A stretch of 64,000 nt of DNA from Erysipelothrix piscisicarius (GTDB lineage: Bacteria > Bacillota_I > Bacilli_A > Erysipelotrichales > Erysipelotrichaceae). Below are positions 47,871 through 56,161 of the stretch, piece by piece. The notes under the pieces were generated by a model that searched no databases, was not told the DNA's origin, and was given only the letters and a program-made list of their open reading frames with translations. Every line of letters starts with the position of its first letter. The first letter of the stretch is position 1. The DNA is taken from contig NZ_CP034234.1 in the NCBI RefSeq assembly GCF_003931795.1, positions 930,001 to 994,000 of the forward strand. Direction: 5' to 3'. The position numbers and the translations under genes were made by a program.

Positions 47871-47960
47871 TTGGAATGTGATTATTCCAATATTGAGCAT
47901 CAAAGTTTCATACTAACTTTTACTAAAAACTTTGATTACGCTAGTAAAAAGTGCTAAAAT
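47871..47960 (+). promoter_or_regulatory. ptsI promoter and upstream inverted repeats
   Basis: TTGATT (47932-47937), a 17-bp spacer and TAAAAT (47955-47960) form the likely promoter. Upstream, TTGGAAT/ATTCCAA (47871-47890) and a 10-bp ATCAAAGTTT/AAACTTTGAT repeat (47899-47936) stand close together. The second overlaps the -35. They may be operators. Confidence 0.5.
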
Positions 47961-47995
47961 GACAATGATGAATTAGGGAAAAAGGAGATTATTCT

Positions 47996-49699
47996 ATGAT
48001 TAAAGGTATTGCTGCTTCAGCAGGTGTTTCAGTATCAAAGGTTTTTAAACTTCAACATCCAGTTTTAGAAATTGAAAAACGTGATGCAAACGCCGAAGAG
48101 GAAATCAAAAAATTACAAGATGCTGTTCTTGCTACTCAAAAGGATATTACAGCGATTAAAGAAAATGCAGTTGGACGTCTTGCTGATGAAGAACTCGCAA
48201 TTTTCGATGCTCACTTAATGGTTACTCAAGATCCAGAATTTGTGGGTCAGATTGAAGAGATGATCAAAAATGATGCTGTTAATGCAGAATTTGCAATTAA
48301 CGAAATTGGTAATATGTTTATTGGTATGTTTGAAAGTATGGATGATCCTTACTTCCGTGAACGTGCTGCAGATATTAAAGATGTGACGTATCGTATGAAG
48401 TGTCATGCTTGTGGCTTAAACATTCCTGATTTAACAACAATTAGTGAAGAAGTTGTAATAGTTGCAGAAGATTTAACACCATCCGATACAGCACAATTGG
48501 ACCGTAATTTTGTTAAAGGTTTTGCTACCGAAATCGGTGGACGTACATCTCACTCAGCAATTATGGCTCGTAGTTTAGAGATTCCAGCAGTTGTGGGTGC
48601 AGGAAGTCTTTTAGACCAATGTGAACATGGTGATGAAGTGATTCTTGATGCTTTAGAAGGGGTTATCATTTTTAAACCATCTGAAGAAGAAAAAGCTTCG
48701 TACTCTAAAAAAGCTGCAGAATATGCAGAACACCGTAAGAGTCTTCTAGCGTTAAAAGATGCTGAATCTGTATCAAAAGATGGACGTCACGTTGAACTTG
48801 CCGGAAATATTGGTACACCTAATGATGGAGAGGGTGTCGTTAATAATGGTGGAGAAGCTGTTGGACTTTATCGAACAGAATTCCTTTACATGGATGCTTC
48901 TGAATTACCAAATGAAGAAGAACAATTTGAAGCATACAAGACTGTTCTTGAAAACATGGCACCTGGTCGTGTAGTCGTTCGAACGCTTGATATTGGTGGA
49001 GATAAGGAATTATCATACCTTAAATTTCCACATGAGATGAATCCATTCTTAGGTTATCGAGCAATTCGTTTATGCCTTGACCGATTAGATATTTTCCGTG
49101 TTCAAATTCGTGCACTTCTTCGTGCAAGTGTTTATGGAAAATTAGCAATCATGTTCCCAATGATTGCAACAATTCAAGAATTCCGTGATGCTAAAGCGAT
49201 TGTGGAAGAAGAAAAGAAAAACCTATCAAAAGAAGGTATTGCATATAGTGATGAGATTGAACTTGGAATGATGGTAGAAATTCCTGCAGCAGCGATGCTT
49301 GCAGATCAATTTGCTAAAGAAGCAGACTTCTTCAGTATCGGAACAAATGATTTAATCCAATACTCAATGGCTGCTGACCGTATGAATGAAAAAGTATCAT
49401 ACCTCTACCAACCATATAATCCTTCCATTTTACGTCTTGTAAAAATGACGATTGATGGTGCCCATAAAGAAGGTAAATGGTGTGGAATGTGTGGTGAAAT
49501 GGCAGGGGATGAGAAGGCAATTCCTTTATTATTAGGACTTGGTCTTGATGAATTCTCGATGTCAGCCTCATCAATTTTAGAAGCACGTCGTATTATCCGT
49601 GATTTAAGTTACGAAGATATGAAAGAATTAACAGATAAAGCGCTAAACTGTGCAACAACAGAAGAAGTGCTTGAACTCTTGGATAATGCTATCCAATAA
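47996..49699 (+). CDS. ptsI: Phosphotransferase system enzyme I
   Basis: The 567-residue enzyme transfers phosphate from phosphoenolpyruvate to HPr, the first step of PTS sugar uptake. The active-site histidine lies in [21 protein letters not shown] near residue 185. The PEP-binding barrel shows [20 protein letters not shown]-like [15 protein letters not shown], and [23 protein letters not shown] follows AAAGGAGATTATTCT. ptsH is not next to it. Confidence 0.96.
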   Translation: MIKGIAASAGVSVSKVFKLQHPVLEIEKRDANAEEEIKKLQDAVLATQKDITAIKENAVGRLADEELAIFDAHLMVTQDPEFVGQIEEMIKNDAVNAEFAINEIGNMFIGMFESMDDPYFRERAADIKDVTYRMKCHACGLNIPDLTTISEEVVIVAEDLTPSDTAQLDRNFVKGFATEIGGRTSHSAIMARSLEIPAVVGAGSLLDQCEHGDEVILDALEGVIIFKPSEEEKASYSKKAAEYAEHRKSLLALKDAESVSKDGRHVELAGNIGTPNDGEGVVNNGGEAVGLYRTEFLYMDASELPNEEEQFEAYKTVLENMAPGRVVVRTLDIGGDKELSYLKFPHEMNPFLGYRAIRLCLDRLDIFRVQIRALLRASVYGKLAIMFPMIATIQEFRDAKAIVEEEKKNLSKEGIAYSDEIELGMMVEIPAAAMLADQFAKEADFFSIGTNDLIQYSMAADRMNEKVSYLYQPYNPSILRLVKMTIDGAHKEGKWCGMCGEMAGDEKAIPLLLGLGLDEFSMSASSILEARRIIRDLSYEDMKELTDKALNCATTEEVLELLDNAIQ

Positions 49700-50342
49700 T
49701 CAAATTTCTATTTTAAATAATCTTGATCAAAATATTTTTGAGATGATGTCTGCGGACAAATCAGGTCATGATTATTATCATATTAAGCGTGTTGTGAATC
49801 TCACTTCACGCTTAATTTCTGAAACGGATAATGAGTTCGTAATAAAATCAATTGCTTATTTACATGATGTGTTTGATGATAAAACATTGAAAACAGACAA
49901 TCTCGAGTTATCACTACAAAATCTTTTTAAGAAATGGAATCTTGATTTTGAGGGCTTTGAGGATGAAATTATTCTCGGTGTATCTCAAATTGGATATAAA
50001 GGTGGATTTGGAGTTCAAAATAAAATTCGATCTGCACAAATCGTATCGGATGCGGATTATCTCGATGCAATGGGTGCTATTGGGATCGCGCGAACATTTT
50101 ATTATGCTGGAAGTAAGGGGACACCGCTCTATGATCCGACACTAAAAAGTGTTGAGATCGATTCCTTATCAGCTTATCGCACATCAAAACGAAACGCGAT
50201 TGAACATCTCGATGAAAAATTAGTCAAGCTCTATGATTTACTCGAGACAGAAAAAGCCAAACGTATAGGTAAAGCAAGGCATCAGCGTTTATTAGATTTT
50301 TACCAAGATTTTTACGATGAAATGAACGAATCGGAAATGTAA
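49686..50342 (+). CDS. HD-domain phosphohydrolase (YpgQ/YedJ-like)
   Basis: About 218 residues contain the HD metal site: [31 protein letters not shown] with the HD pair, and the late [20 protein letters not shown] aspartate. The layout fits YpgQ-type nucleotide pyrophosphohydrolases. ATG 49686 lies inside the last codons of ptsI, 14 bp before its stop ends, so translation is coupled. A terminator follows. Confidence 0.88.
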   Translation: MLSNNQISILNNLDQNIFEMMSADKSGHDYYHIKRVVNLTSRLISETDNEFVIKSIAYLHDVFDDKTLKTDNLELSLQNLFKKWNLDFEGFEDEIILGVSQIGYKGGFGVQNKIRSAQIVSDADYLDAMGAIGIARTFYYAGSKGTPLYDPTLKSVEIDSLSAYRTSKRNAIEHLDEKLVKLYDLLETEKAKRIGKARHQRLLDFYQDFYDEMNESEM

Positions 50343-50367
50343 AAAAGACAGGAAACTGTCTTTTTTT
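50343..50367 (+). terminator. Terminator after the HD-domain gene
   Basis: AAAAGACAG pairs with CTGTCTTTT around GAAA and runs into T residues. It lies between convergent genes. Confidence 0.88.
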
Positions 50368-50764
50368 AGAGTGCAAGAAAGAATCCAATACTAATAATTG
50401 GTACAAACGGGTAATGTTCTTCTAGGGATTGACGTCTCAGTATCAATGAACATAAGAAAAAAAACGCAACGAATCCCATATAATAGATGCCCATTATACT
50501 TTTTTGCATTCCAGAGTAGAAACAAAGGGCCTCGATGAGTAGGACATCTCCGTATCCTATACTAGCTCTAAATCGATAGCAAAGATAAAAAGGGAGTCCA
50601 AAAACAATCGAACTTATAAAGTTATCGATTGTGATGGGTATTGGACAGATGATTCGTAAAATGTAGATTAGGTAAATAAAACATTTTGGTATTTTAAGTA
50701 ATTTAAAGTCAAAATAAGATAAGAGCACCAGGATGACGACTAATAATGTGTTCGTGGTTTCAAT
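50366..50764 (-). CDS. A24-type prepilin peptidase domain protein with probable ATT start
   Basis: The 132-residue membrane protein has the two catalytic aspartate regions of A24 peptidases, SYFDFKLLKIPK in the first helix end and IGYGDVLLIEALCFYSG in a later loop, and a C-terminal PFVPIISIGFFLA. It lacks the cysteine-rich methyltransferase domain, as do short archaeal-like or Firmicute forms. ATT 50764 sits 6 nt after AAGGGGGG and gives a complete first helix. GTG 50728 would cut that helix and lies about 40 nt beyond the SD. No pilin gene is seen. Confidence 0.72.
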   Translation of the reverse strand: METTNTLLVVILVLLSYFDFKLLKIPKCFIYLIYILRIICPIPITIDNFISSIVFGLPFYLCYRFRASIGYGDVLLIEALCFYSGMQKSIMGIYYMGFVAFFFLCSLILRRQSLEEHYPFVPIISIGFFLAL

Positions 50765-50811
50765 AACAATCCCCCCTTATTAGATAATCTTCATATCAAG
50801 GTAACCATAAA

Positions 50812-50834
50812 AAAAGAGCTTACGCTCTTATTTT
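50812..50834 (-). terminator. Terminator after the acidic membrane protein gene
   Basis: On the minus strand AAGAGC and GCTCTT form a stem around GTAA followed by T residues. Confidence 0.75.
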
Positions 50835-51715
50835 GAAAAGATTGTGATTGAAGCAATAAAAGGAAGTTCACCGTGTTTGCATTGGCCATCTGCTTTCCAA
50901 TTTCGATAATGACCACCGGTAATCTTTCCACGGATATGATAGATTGAATTGAAAGATTTGTGGACTTCTACGAGATGTTTTGTGGGGATGTAACCAATAA
51001 GAACAAGATCATCATCAGAAACACCTGCCATAACTTTAATATGAGTAAGTGTTTCTTTACGATTACGCTCCTTAACAAGACTGATTGAAGGAATGTCGTT
51101 GAAGATGGTTTCAAAGATATACTTATCCAGTAATTTATGATTTTTTATTTGATCATAGTTCATTTTGTATGCAACGGATTCTTTGAGGAGTCCTCGTGCA
51201 TTCATTTTGTGTAATAATTGATAGATATTCTCTTGGTTTTCATCACTTCGCACAAGCGTTAAGGTAATTCTTGATGATTCGTCCGTTGGATTTGTGCTTT
51301 CCAGTGCTGGGTTAGACGCTTCTTTTGGTACGAAAGACGTAGCATTCTTCAGCGGATCATCAAAATTTGAAGGGTTGAAGATACGTGTTGAATTTGTTTC
51401 TTCAAATGCTTGCGAATTAGAATCGCTTGATTTATTTTTTTGATTGGTTAGAGCAATATCGAAATCTTCTTCATCTTGATTGTCGAATACGGGCTCTAAG
51501 GGCTCATCTTCTTCCTCATCATCGGTTAAGTCTTCATAATCCTGTCCCTTATGAATGGAGATTACAATAATACTTATGATTACGAAAAATAATGATGTAC
51601 CACAAGCTAAAGCTGCATAGAGACGGTAACCTTCTTGATTCAGAATGTAAGCACCACCAAGACATCCGAGTCCAATTAAAATTAATAATGTTGGTAATAT
51701 ATTTCGTTTTTTCAT
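50828..51715 (-). CDS. Membrane protein with acidic linker, unknown function
   Basis: The 295-residue protein is not recognised. Two helices (about 8-25 and 30-52) are followed by an acidic, probably disordered stretch (about 58-150, with DDEEEDEPLEP). A globular C-terminal half of about 140 residues contains LVLIGYIPTKHLVEVHKSF. The topology suggests that the globular domain is cytoplasmic. ATG 51715 follows AGAGAGGGTGTTTAG. It lies between two other small membrane-protein genes on the minus strand. Confidence 0.75.
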   Translation of the reverse strand: MKKRNILPTLLILIGLGCLGGAYILNQEGYRLYAALACGTSLFFVIISIIVISIHKGQDYEDLTDDEEEDEPLEPVFDNQDEEDFDIALTNQKNKSSDSNSQAFEETNSTRIFNPSNFDDPLKNATSFVPKEASNPALESTNPTDESSRITLTLVRSDENQENIYQLLHKMNARGLLKESVAYKMNYDQIKNHKLLDKYIFETIFNDIPSISLVKERNRKETLTHIKVMAGVSDDDLVLIGYIPTKHLVEVHKSFNSIYHIRGKITGGHYRNWKADGQCKHGELPFIASITIFSK

Positions 51716-51799
51716 CTAAACACCCTCTCTTTACGACTACATTAAGTGTAACCTATCCCTCTGTCAGAAGGCAAGTAAATAACCAATGTGTTTTCAAAT

Positions 51800-51826
51800 A
51801 AAAACAGTAGATAATCTACTGTTTTT
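51800..51826. terminator. Bidirectional terminator near the four-helix membrane protein
   Basis: AAAAACAGTAGAT and ATCTACTGTTTTT form an almost perfect palindrome with one central A. It can serve the minus-strand gene upstream. Confidence 0.8.
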
Positions 51827-52376
51827 ATTTATCTTCAAGCGATTTAATATCTTTTCGTAACTTCAAATATTGTAGTGAAAAGTATCCACTCATAAGAACT
51901 AATAATACAATTCCAATATACATAATCCATAAGTCAAACTCTGATGGATTAAAGCGTCCGTCTGCATTTCGTGTAACAAGGATAATAATTACAAGCAAAG
52001 GCACGATTACATAGGATCCAGTATCGGTTTTTTTGGATTTTAAAGCACTGAGAGAATTGAGTTTCGCATAGTCTTCATCTGATATCTTAATTATGTTGCG
52101 ATCTTTTAAAAAGATGTATTTTTCATAAAGATAAAAGCCGATAAACACTACGACTGACACGATAACTGAAACGAGAAGGGATTGTCTTAATAATCCATAA
52201 GACAATACGAATCCAAGCAGAACCCAAAGATTTCGTCCTGTAATAATATTCATAATCTTCATTTCACGTTCAAGGATATGGTAACCTTCTTGTTTTCCCT
52301 TGATGACATAAAGTAAACGACGACGTTTATCTTTTAGCATGTCCATCTTAAATAATTCTTCATCTGTAAAATTCAT
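51825..52376 (-). CDS. Four-helix membrane protein, unknown function
   Basis: The 183-residue protein is not recognised. A charged helical N-terminus (1-45) leads to two adjacent membrane helices (about 50-85), a basic loop, and a second pair (about 120-170), with a charged tail. It starts behind TAGGAGCGAATT. The Cof-type HAD gene ends 13 bp upstream, so both could be on one transcript. Confidence 0.75.
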   Translation of the reverse strand: MNFTDEELFKMDMLKDKRRRLLYVIKGKQEGYHILEREMKIMNIITGRNLWVLLGFVLSYGLLRQSLLVSVIVSVVVFIGFYLYEKYIFLKDRNIIKISDEDYAKLNSLSALKSKKTDTGSYVIVPLLVIIILVTRNADGRFNPSEFDLWIMYIGIVLLVLMSGYFSLQYLKLRKDIKSLEDK

Positions 52377-52389
52377 AATTCGCTCCTAC

Positions 52390-53160
52390 CTACAGTACAC
52401 CATGATATTTTAAAGCATACATAATGCCGTCTTGATCAACGTCATGTGTAATAAAATCAGCGACTTCTTTTGCGGTATCACACGCATTTCCCAGTGCAAC
52501 TGAATAATTCGCATTTTTTAAGAAATCCACATCATTGTCACCGTCTCCAAAACCTACATAACGTGTTACATTGAGGTGTTGGTTTAAGGTTCTTAATCCG
52601 TTGTATTTCCCACCCTGAGATGGGATTACTTCGAGATTTCCAAGTTGATCAAAAGCGGTGTTTTTATCACCGATAAGTCTATTATAATCATCTTTTGAGA
52701 GTGTGTCGATATCATAACTAATTAAATTATAGATTTTTTCATTTTGATAGGGCACAACAGGATACGCAGCAGGGATTCCAAAATGCTTCAAAGAATCCAA
52801 TAAACGTTTATTGGCCTCACTTGTAAGCGTGTTTCGCGCTCCTTCTAAAAGCAAGGGTCCTTTATTAACTGCAATAAGATCATGTATAAATTCTGGTTCA
52901 AAATATATTTCAGAAATAACACGTTGCTCCGAATCTAAAATAAGCGAACCATTTGAAAGAACATAGCCATCCCATGGAAAGATATTATCGACTCCAGCCT
53001 CATGAATACCTAATAAACTCCGACCCGTACATAAAGCAACTAAGTATCCTTTTTCTTTTAACAGGTACAATGCATCAAGTGTACTTTGTGGAACTGTATG
53101 AGTGGTATTATCCAATAACGTTCCATCAACATCAAAATAGAATATTTCATTGTTTTTCAT
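52390..53160 (-). CDS. Cof-type HAD phosphatase
   Basis: The 256-residue protein belongs to the Cof/HAD-IIB group. It has the nucleophile motif FYFDVDGTLLDNTTH near residue 9, the TGRS motif ALCTGRSLLGIHEAG, a IIB cap (about 85-185), and GDGDNDVDFLKNANYSVALG for metal binding. It probably removes phosphate from sugar phosphates or cofactors. It starts behind AAGGTG. Its extended -10 promoter faces away from, and nearly touches, that of the plus-strand metallopeptidase gene. Confidence 0.9.
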   Translation of the reverse strand: MKNNEIFYFDVDGTLLDNTTHTVPQSTLDALYLLKEKGYLVALCTGRSLLGIHEAGVDNIFPWDGYVLSNGSLILDSEQRVISEIYFEPEFIHDLIAVNKGPLLLEGARNTLTSEANKRLLDSLKHFGIPAAYPVVPYQNEKIYNLISYDIDTLSKDDYNRLIGDKNTAFDQLGNLEVIPSQGGKYNGLRTLNQHLNVTRYVGFGDGDNDVDFLKNANYSVALGNACDTAKEVADFITHDVDQDGIMYALKYHGVL

Positions 53161-53175
53161 TTTATCACCTTAGAT

Positions 53176-53199
53176 AGTATAGCATGAATGTGCTATGAT
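53176..53199. promoter_or_regulatory. Overlapping divergent extended -10 promoters
   Basis: The minus strand has TGCTATACT (hexamer 53181-53176) and the plus strand TGCTATGAT (hexamer 53194-53199). Only 12 bp separate the hexamers, and ATAGCA/TGCTAT form an inverted repeat. The plus start is predicted at about 53206, the first base of the ATG. Confidence 0.55.
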
Positions 53200-53205
53200 A
53201 CCCTT

Positions 53206-53865
53206 ATGAATATTGAAATCAGTAGAAGTAAACGCAAGACGATGGCAATTTTAGTTCAAGATGGACGCGTTATCGTGAAGGCTCCCTATGGGACATCTGA
53301 TACCGTAATCGAGTCGTTTGTTGCGCAAAAGACATCGTGGATTGAAAAACATTTACAAGCCTATGCACCCCTTGGATACCATCATAAGAGCATCGATCGG
53401 CTTCGTGTTTTTGGTGTGTACAAACACATAATATCGCTTGAAGGAAGCCCCTTTAAGATTATGGAGTCAGCAGATAGCATAGAAATTACGATTCCGCCTT
53501 CGCTGTCTGAATCCCGTATCAATCAAAGGGTGGATGATTATTTCAAAGAACAACTTGAATTACGATTAGATGCACTTGTGTGTTTGTATGCATGGCGATT
53601 GAAATTAAAAACGCCTCCCTATAAGGTGAGACGTTATAAACGCTTATATGGTCGCTGCAATCAAAATCACGAACTAGCGTTTAATACATATTTATATCAT
53701 GAGAGCCTTCCATTTATTCATTACGTAGTCCTTCATGAATGTGCTCACATTATTGAATTTAATCATAGTGATCGATTTTATAACGTCATATCATCTATTA
53801 TGCCAACTTATAAGGCGGTCATTCGTTCAAATAAGATAAGACCAACGTCTCATCTGGATCAATAA
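53206..53865 (+). CDS. YgjP-like M48-related metallopeptidase domain protein
   Basis: About 219 residues match the YgjP/DUF45 family. It has a beta-rich N-terminus (ISRSKRKTMAILVQDGRVIV), YKRLYGRCNQN, and the zinc site VVLHECAHIIEFNHSDRFY (HExxH and a downstream histidine). Some members have been reported as UTP pyrophosphatases; activity here is unknown. ATG 53206 has no Shine-Dalgarno and coincides with the predicted transcription start. Its last 47 bp overlap the end of the convergent rqcH. Confidence 0.85.
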   Translation: MNIEISRSKRKTMAILVQDGRVIVKAPYGTSDTVIESFVAQKTSWIEKHLQAYAPLGYHHKSIDRLRVFGVYKHIISLEGSPFKIMESADSIEITIPPSLSESRINQRVDDYFKEQLELRLDALVCLYAWRLKLKTPPYKVRRYKRLYGRCNQNHELAFNTYLYHESLPFIHYVVLHECAHIIEFNHSDRFYNVISSIMPTYKAVIRSNKIRPTSHLDQ

Positions 53866-55441
53866 AGATGCTCTTTTGTGTCGAAATATTTACCAATCCA
53901 GGGTTTGCACCCGGGATTTTTTTTATATTTTTTGCTTGTGTGTAGTATACCTCAACACTGCTTCCATGTCGGGCCTTGGAATAATATGCTGCAAGATGTG
54001 CACAGAGACGAATCTTGGATTCATCCAATTCAGATGATTTAATGATGACATGAGCGCCAAATGTATTGGCAGCATGAAACCACATATCATCTTTTCGTGC
54101 GAGTTTAAAGGTTAAATAGTCGTTTTGAAGATTGTTTTTACCAATGAAGATTGTTGTTTCATCATCATAAACAATTGTTGAATAGTTCGGCTTTTTCTTT
54201 TTCTTTATGGTTTGTTTCCCGATTCGCTTTTGATTAATAATTCCAAGAGAAATTAGCTCGTCACTAATTTCTTGAGCATCCTCAACAGTGGCTTGCTCAG
54301 CTTGGGTTTGAAGTTGTTCAAAATAATGGATTCGTGCCTCTGTTTTATGAATTTGATCCTCAAGATAGAACAAACTGGTCTTTGCCTTTTGATAACGTTT
54401 AAAATAGCGCTTCGCATTGTCTTTGCCATTAAATCGTGGATCCAGTTCAATGGTCACATCATTGCCTTCGAAATCTTTTACGGTAATCTCACGGTGCCCG
54501 CTAGGTAAGGTGCTTGCGAAAGCAAAGAGGAGGTCACCTTTTTCTCTCAAATAATCACTGTCTTGTGCTTGATCATAATCATCATACAATTTAGGAAGTT
54601 TAATGCGACTACGTTTTAACTCGCGTTTGATTAGTTTTAAAAGATCTCCGGTATGGGCTTTAATGCGATCTTTCTGCTGTAAATCCTTAAAGTATAAGTC
54701 AAGACCTTCCATGATTGGCTCTTTTTTAAAATCCTGTTTTAGGTGGGTTAACTCAAGAATATGAAAACCACGTTCATACAAATAGATGTTTTGGGACTCA
54801 GATAAGCATCGAATGATTGCTTCTGGAGTTTGAGTTTTTAAACGGAATGTAATTTCACGTTCTAAAAGGGGAGAAATCCCATTAAATTGATTTTTTAATG
54901 CGTCTTCAGGATTATAAGAGGCAAGTTCCAAAAATGATTTCTTATCAAATTGAGGGGGATATTCATAGAGACCTCCGCTCACGATTGCTCGCGAAGCATT
55001 TTCAAAAGGCGCGATGCGCTTGAGTGCATCAATAATCACACCATCCTCATCGACAATGATAATGTTTGCATATTTCCCGAGAAGTTCGACTACGAGACGG
55101 TAAGGTCTTATCACTCCCATGTTGTCACGGTGCTCAATATGGATCTCGAGAACTCGATCAAAACCATATTGGGTAATTTGTGTAATAATACCGCCTTCGA
55201 GATGTTTTCGCATTAGGGTTAACAAATGTGTCTGATCGAGATTTGCAGTCGGTTTTTCTTTTGTCCATTGAACTCGACTAAACACAGGGTGTGTTGAGAT
55301 AAACATATTCAATTTTTTACCTGCAAAACAATGAAGCATAAATTCATGATTCGAAGGTTGAGTAATTTTATTAATTTTAACAGGACAATCTTCATTCATC
55401 ATCCTCACAATTCGATTTAACAGTACGCCATCTATAGCCAT
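53819..55441 (-). CDS. rqcH: Ribosome quality control factor RqcH (NFACT/FbpA family)
   Basis: The 540-residue protein has the NFACT order: NFACT-N (about 1-180) with the conserved DR pair in QYGFDRVLEIHIE, two HhH/coiled-coil parts (about 180-400), and NFACT-R (about 420-530) with IFIGKNNLQNDYLTFKLARK and DMWFHAANTFGAHVIIKS. In Bacillus RqcH adds alanine tails to stalled peptides on 50S subunits. It was earlier called fibronectin-binding protein, but no secretion signal is present. Its 3' end overlaps the plus-strand metallopeptidase gene by 47 bp. Confidence 0.92.
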   Translation of the reverse strand: MAIDGVLLNRIVRMMNEDCPVKINKITQPSNHEFMLHCFAGKKLNMFISTHPVFSRVQWTKEKPTANLDQTHLLTLMRKHLEGGIITQITQYGFDRVLEIHIEHRDNMGVIRPYRLVVELLGKYANIIIVDEDGVIIDALKRIAPFENASRAIVSGGLYEYPPQFDKKSFLELASYNPEDALKNQFNGISPLLEREITFRLKTQTPEAIIRCLSESQNIYLYERGFHILELTHLKQDFKKEPIMEGLDLYFKDLQQKDRIKAHTGDLLKLIKRELKRSRIKLPKLYDDYDQAQDSDYLREKGDLLFAFASTLPSGHREITVKDFEGNDVTIELDPRFNGKDNAKRYFKRYQKAKTSLFYLEDQIHKTEARIHYFEQLQTQAEQATVEDAQEISDELISLGIINQKRIGKQTIKKKKKPNYSTIVYDDETTIFIGKNNLQNDYLTFKLARKDDMWFHAANTFGAHVIIKSSELDESKIRLCAHLAAYYSKARHGSSVEVYYTQAKNIKKIPGANPGLVNISTQKSIFIDPDETLVLSYLNE

Positions 55442-55556
55442 TTAATCTACCTCTCAATACTAATATTTAATATTATACCATTAAGTATGCATGGTTTATA
55501 AAATTGTTTGACTTGTTATGGTATAATAAGTAAAATTATTAAAAGGGATGGTGTTT

Positions 55557-56129
55557 ATGAGACGAGGATTATTAATTATTTTTTCAGGTCCTAGTGGGGT
55601 AGGAAAAGGAACAGTTCGTAAATTGTTTTTTGATCGTGAAGAGTTGAACCTAGCGTTTTCTATTTCAATGACAACACGCAAACCACGAAATGGTGAAGTA
55701 GATGGACAAGACTACTATTTTGTTACTCAGGAGCGTTTTGATGAAGCACTCGCAAATAATGAGTTGCTTGAGCATGCTGAGTTTGTTGGGAATCATTATG
55801 GAACGTTGTTAGCGGAAGTGGACCGATTACGAGATTTAGGTAAAAATGTATTACTTGAAATTGAAGTTCAAGGTGCACTCCAAGTGATTGATCGAGTTCC
55901 AGATTCACTCAGTATTTTTTTAGTTCCGCCAAGTATGGAAGAACTCAAACGTCGCATTGAGGGAAGACAAACGGAATCCCAAGATGTCATTAATGAACGA
56001 CTTGAAAAAGCAGCAAAGGAAATGGAATTAATGAATCATTACCGCTATGTAATTTGTAATGAGGATCCACAGAAAGCTGCAGACTCTGTTGCTTTAATTA
56101 TTAAACGAAACATTGAAACAACTCTATAA
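55557..56129 (+). CDS. gmk: Guanylate kinase
   Basis: The 190-residue enzyme phosphorylates GMP to GDP. It has the P-loop IFSGPSGVGKGTVRKLFF, the GMP-binding SMTTRKPRNGEVDGQDYYFV and ERLEKAAKEMELMNHYRYVI. ATG 55557 follows AAGGGATGGTGTTT; an earlier in-frame ATG at 55548 is less likely. An extended -10 (TGGTATAAT) lies about 40 bp upstream. A hairpin overlaps its stop codon before priA. Confidence 0.95.
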   Translation: MRRGLLIIFSGPSGVGKGTVRKLFFDREELNLAFSISMTTRKPRNGEVDGQDYYFVTQERFDEALANNELLEHAEFVGNHYGTLLAEVDRLRDLGKNVLLEIEVQGALQVIDRVPDSLSIFLVPPSMEELKRRIEGRQTESQDVINERLEKAAKEMELMNHYRYVICNEDPQKAADSVALIIKRNIETTL

Positions 56130-56139
56130 GAGTTGTTTT
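56116..56139 (+). terminator. Terminator or attenuator overlapping the gmk stop
   Basis: AAACAACTCT (56116-56125) and AGAGTTGTTT (56129-56138) form a perfect 10-bp stem around ATA, followed by only a short T-run. Partial read-through into priA is likely. Confidence 0.65.
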
Positions 56140-56161
56140 CAGTCTATAGGAGGTGAAGTCA

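Noticed and set aside
53819-55441. Reading RqcH as a surface fibronectin-binding adhesin
   Set aside because: There is no signal peptide or wall anchor, and the NFACT domains point to ribosome quality control.
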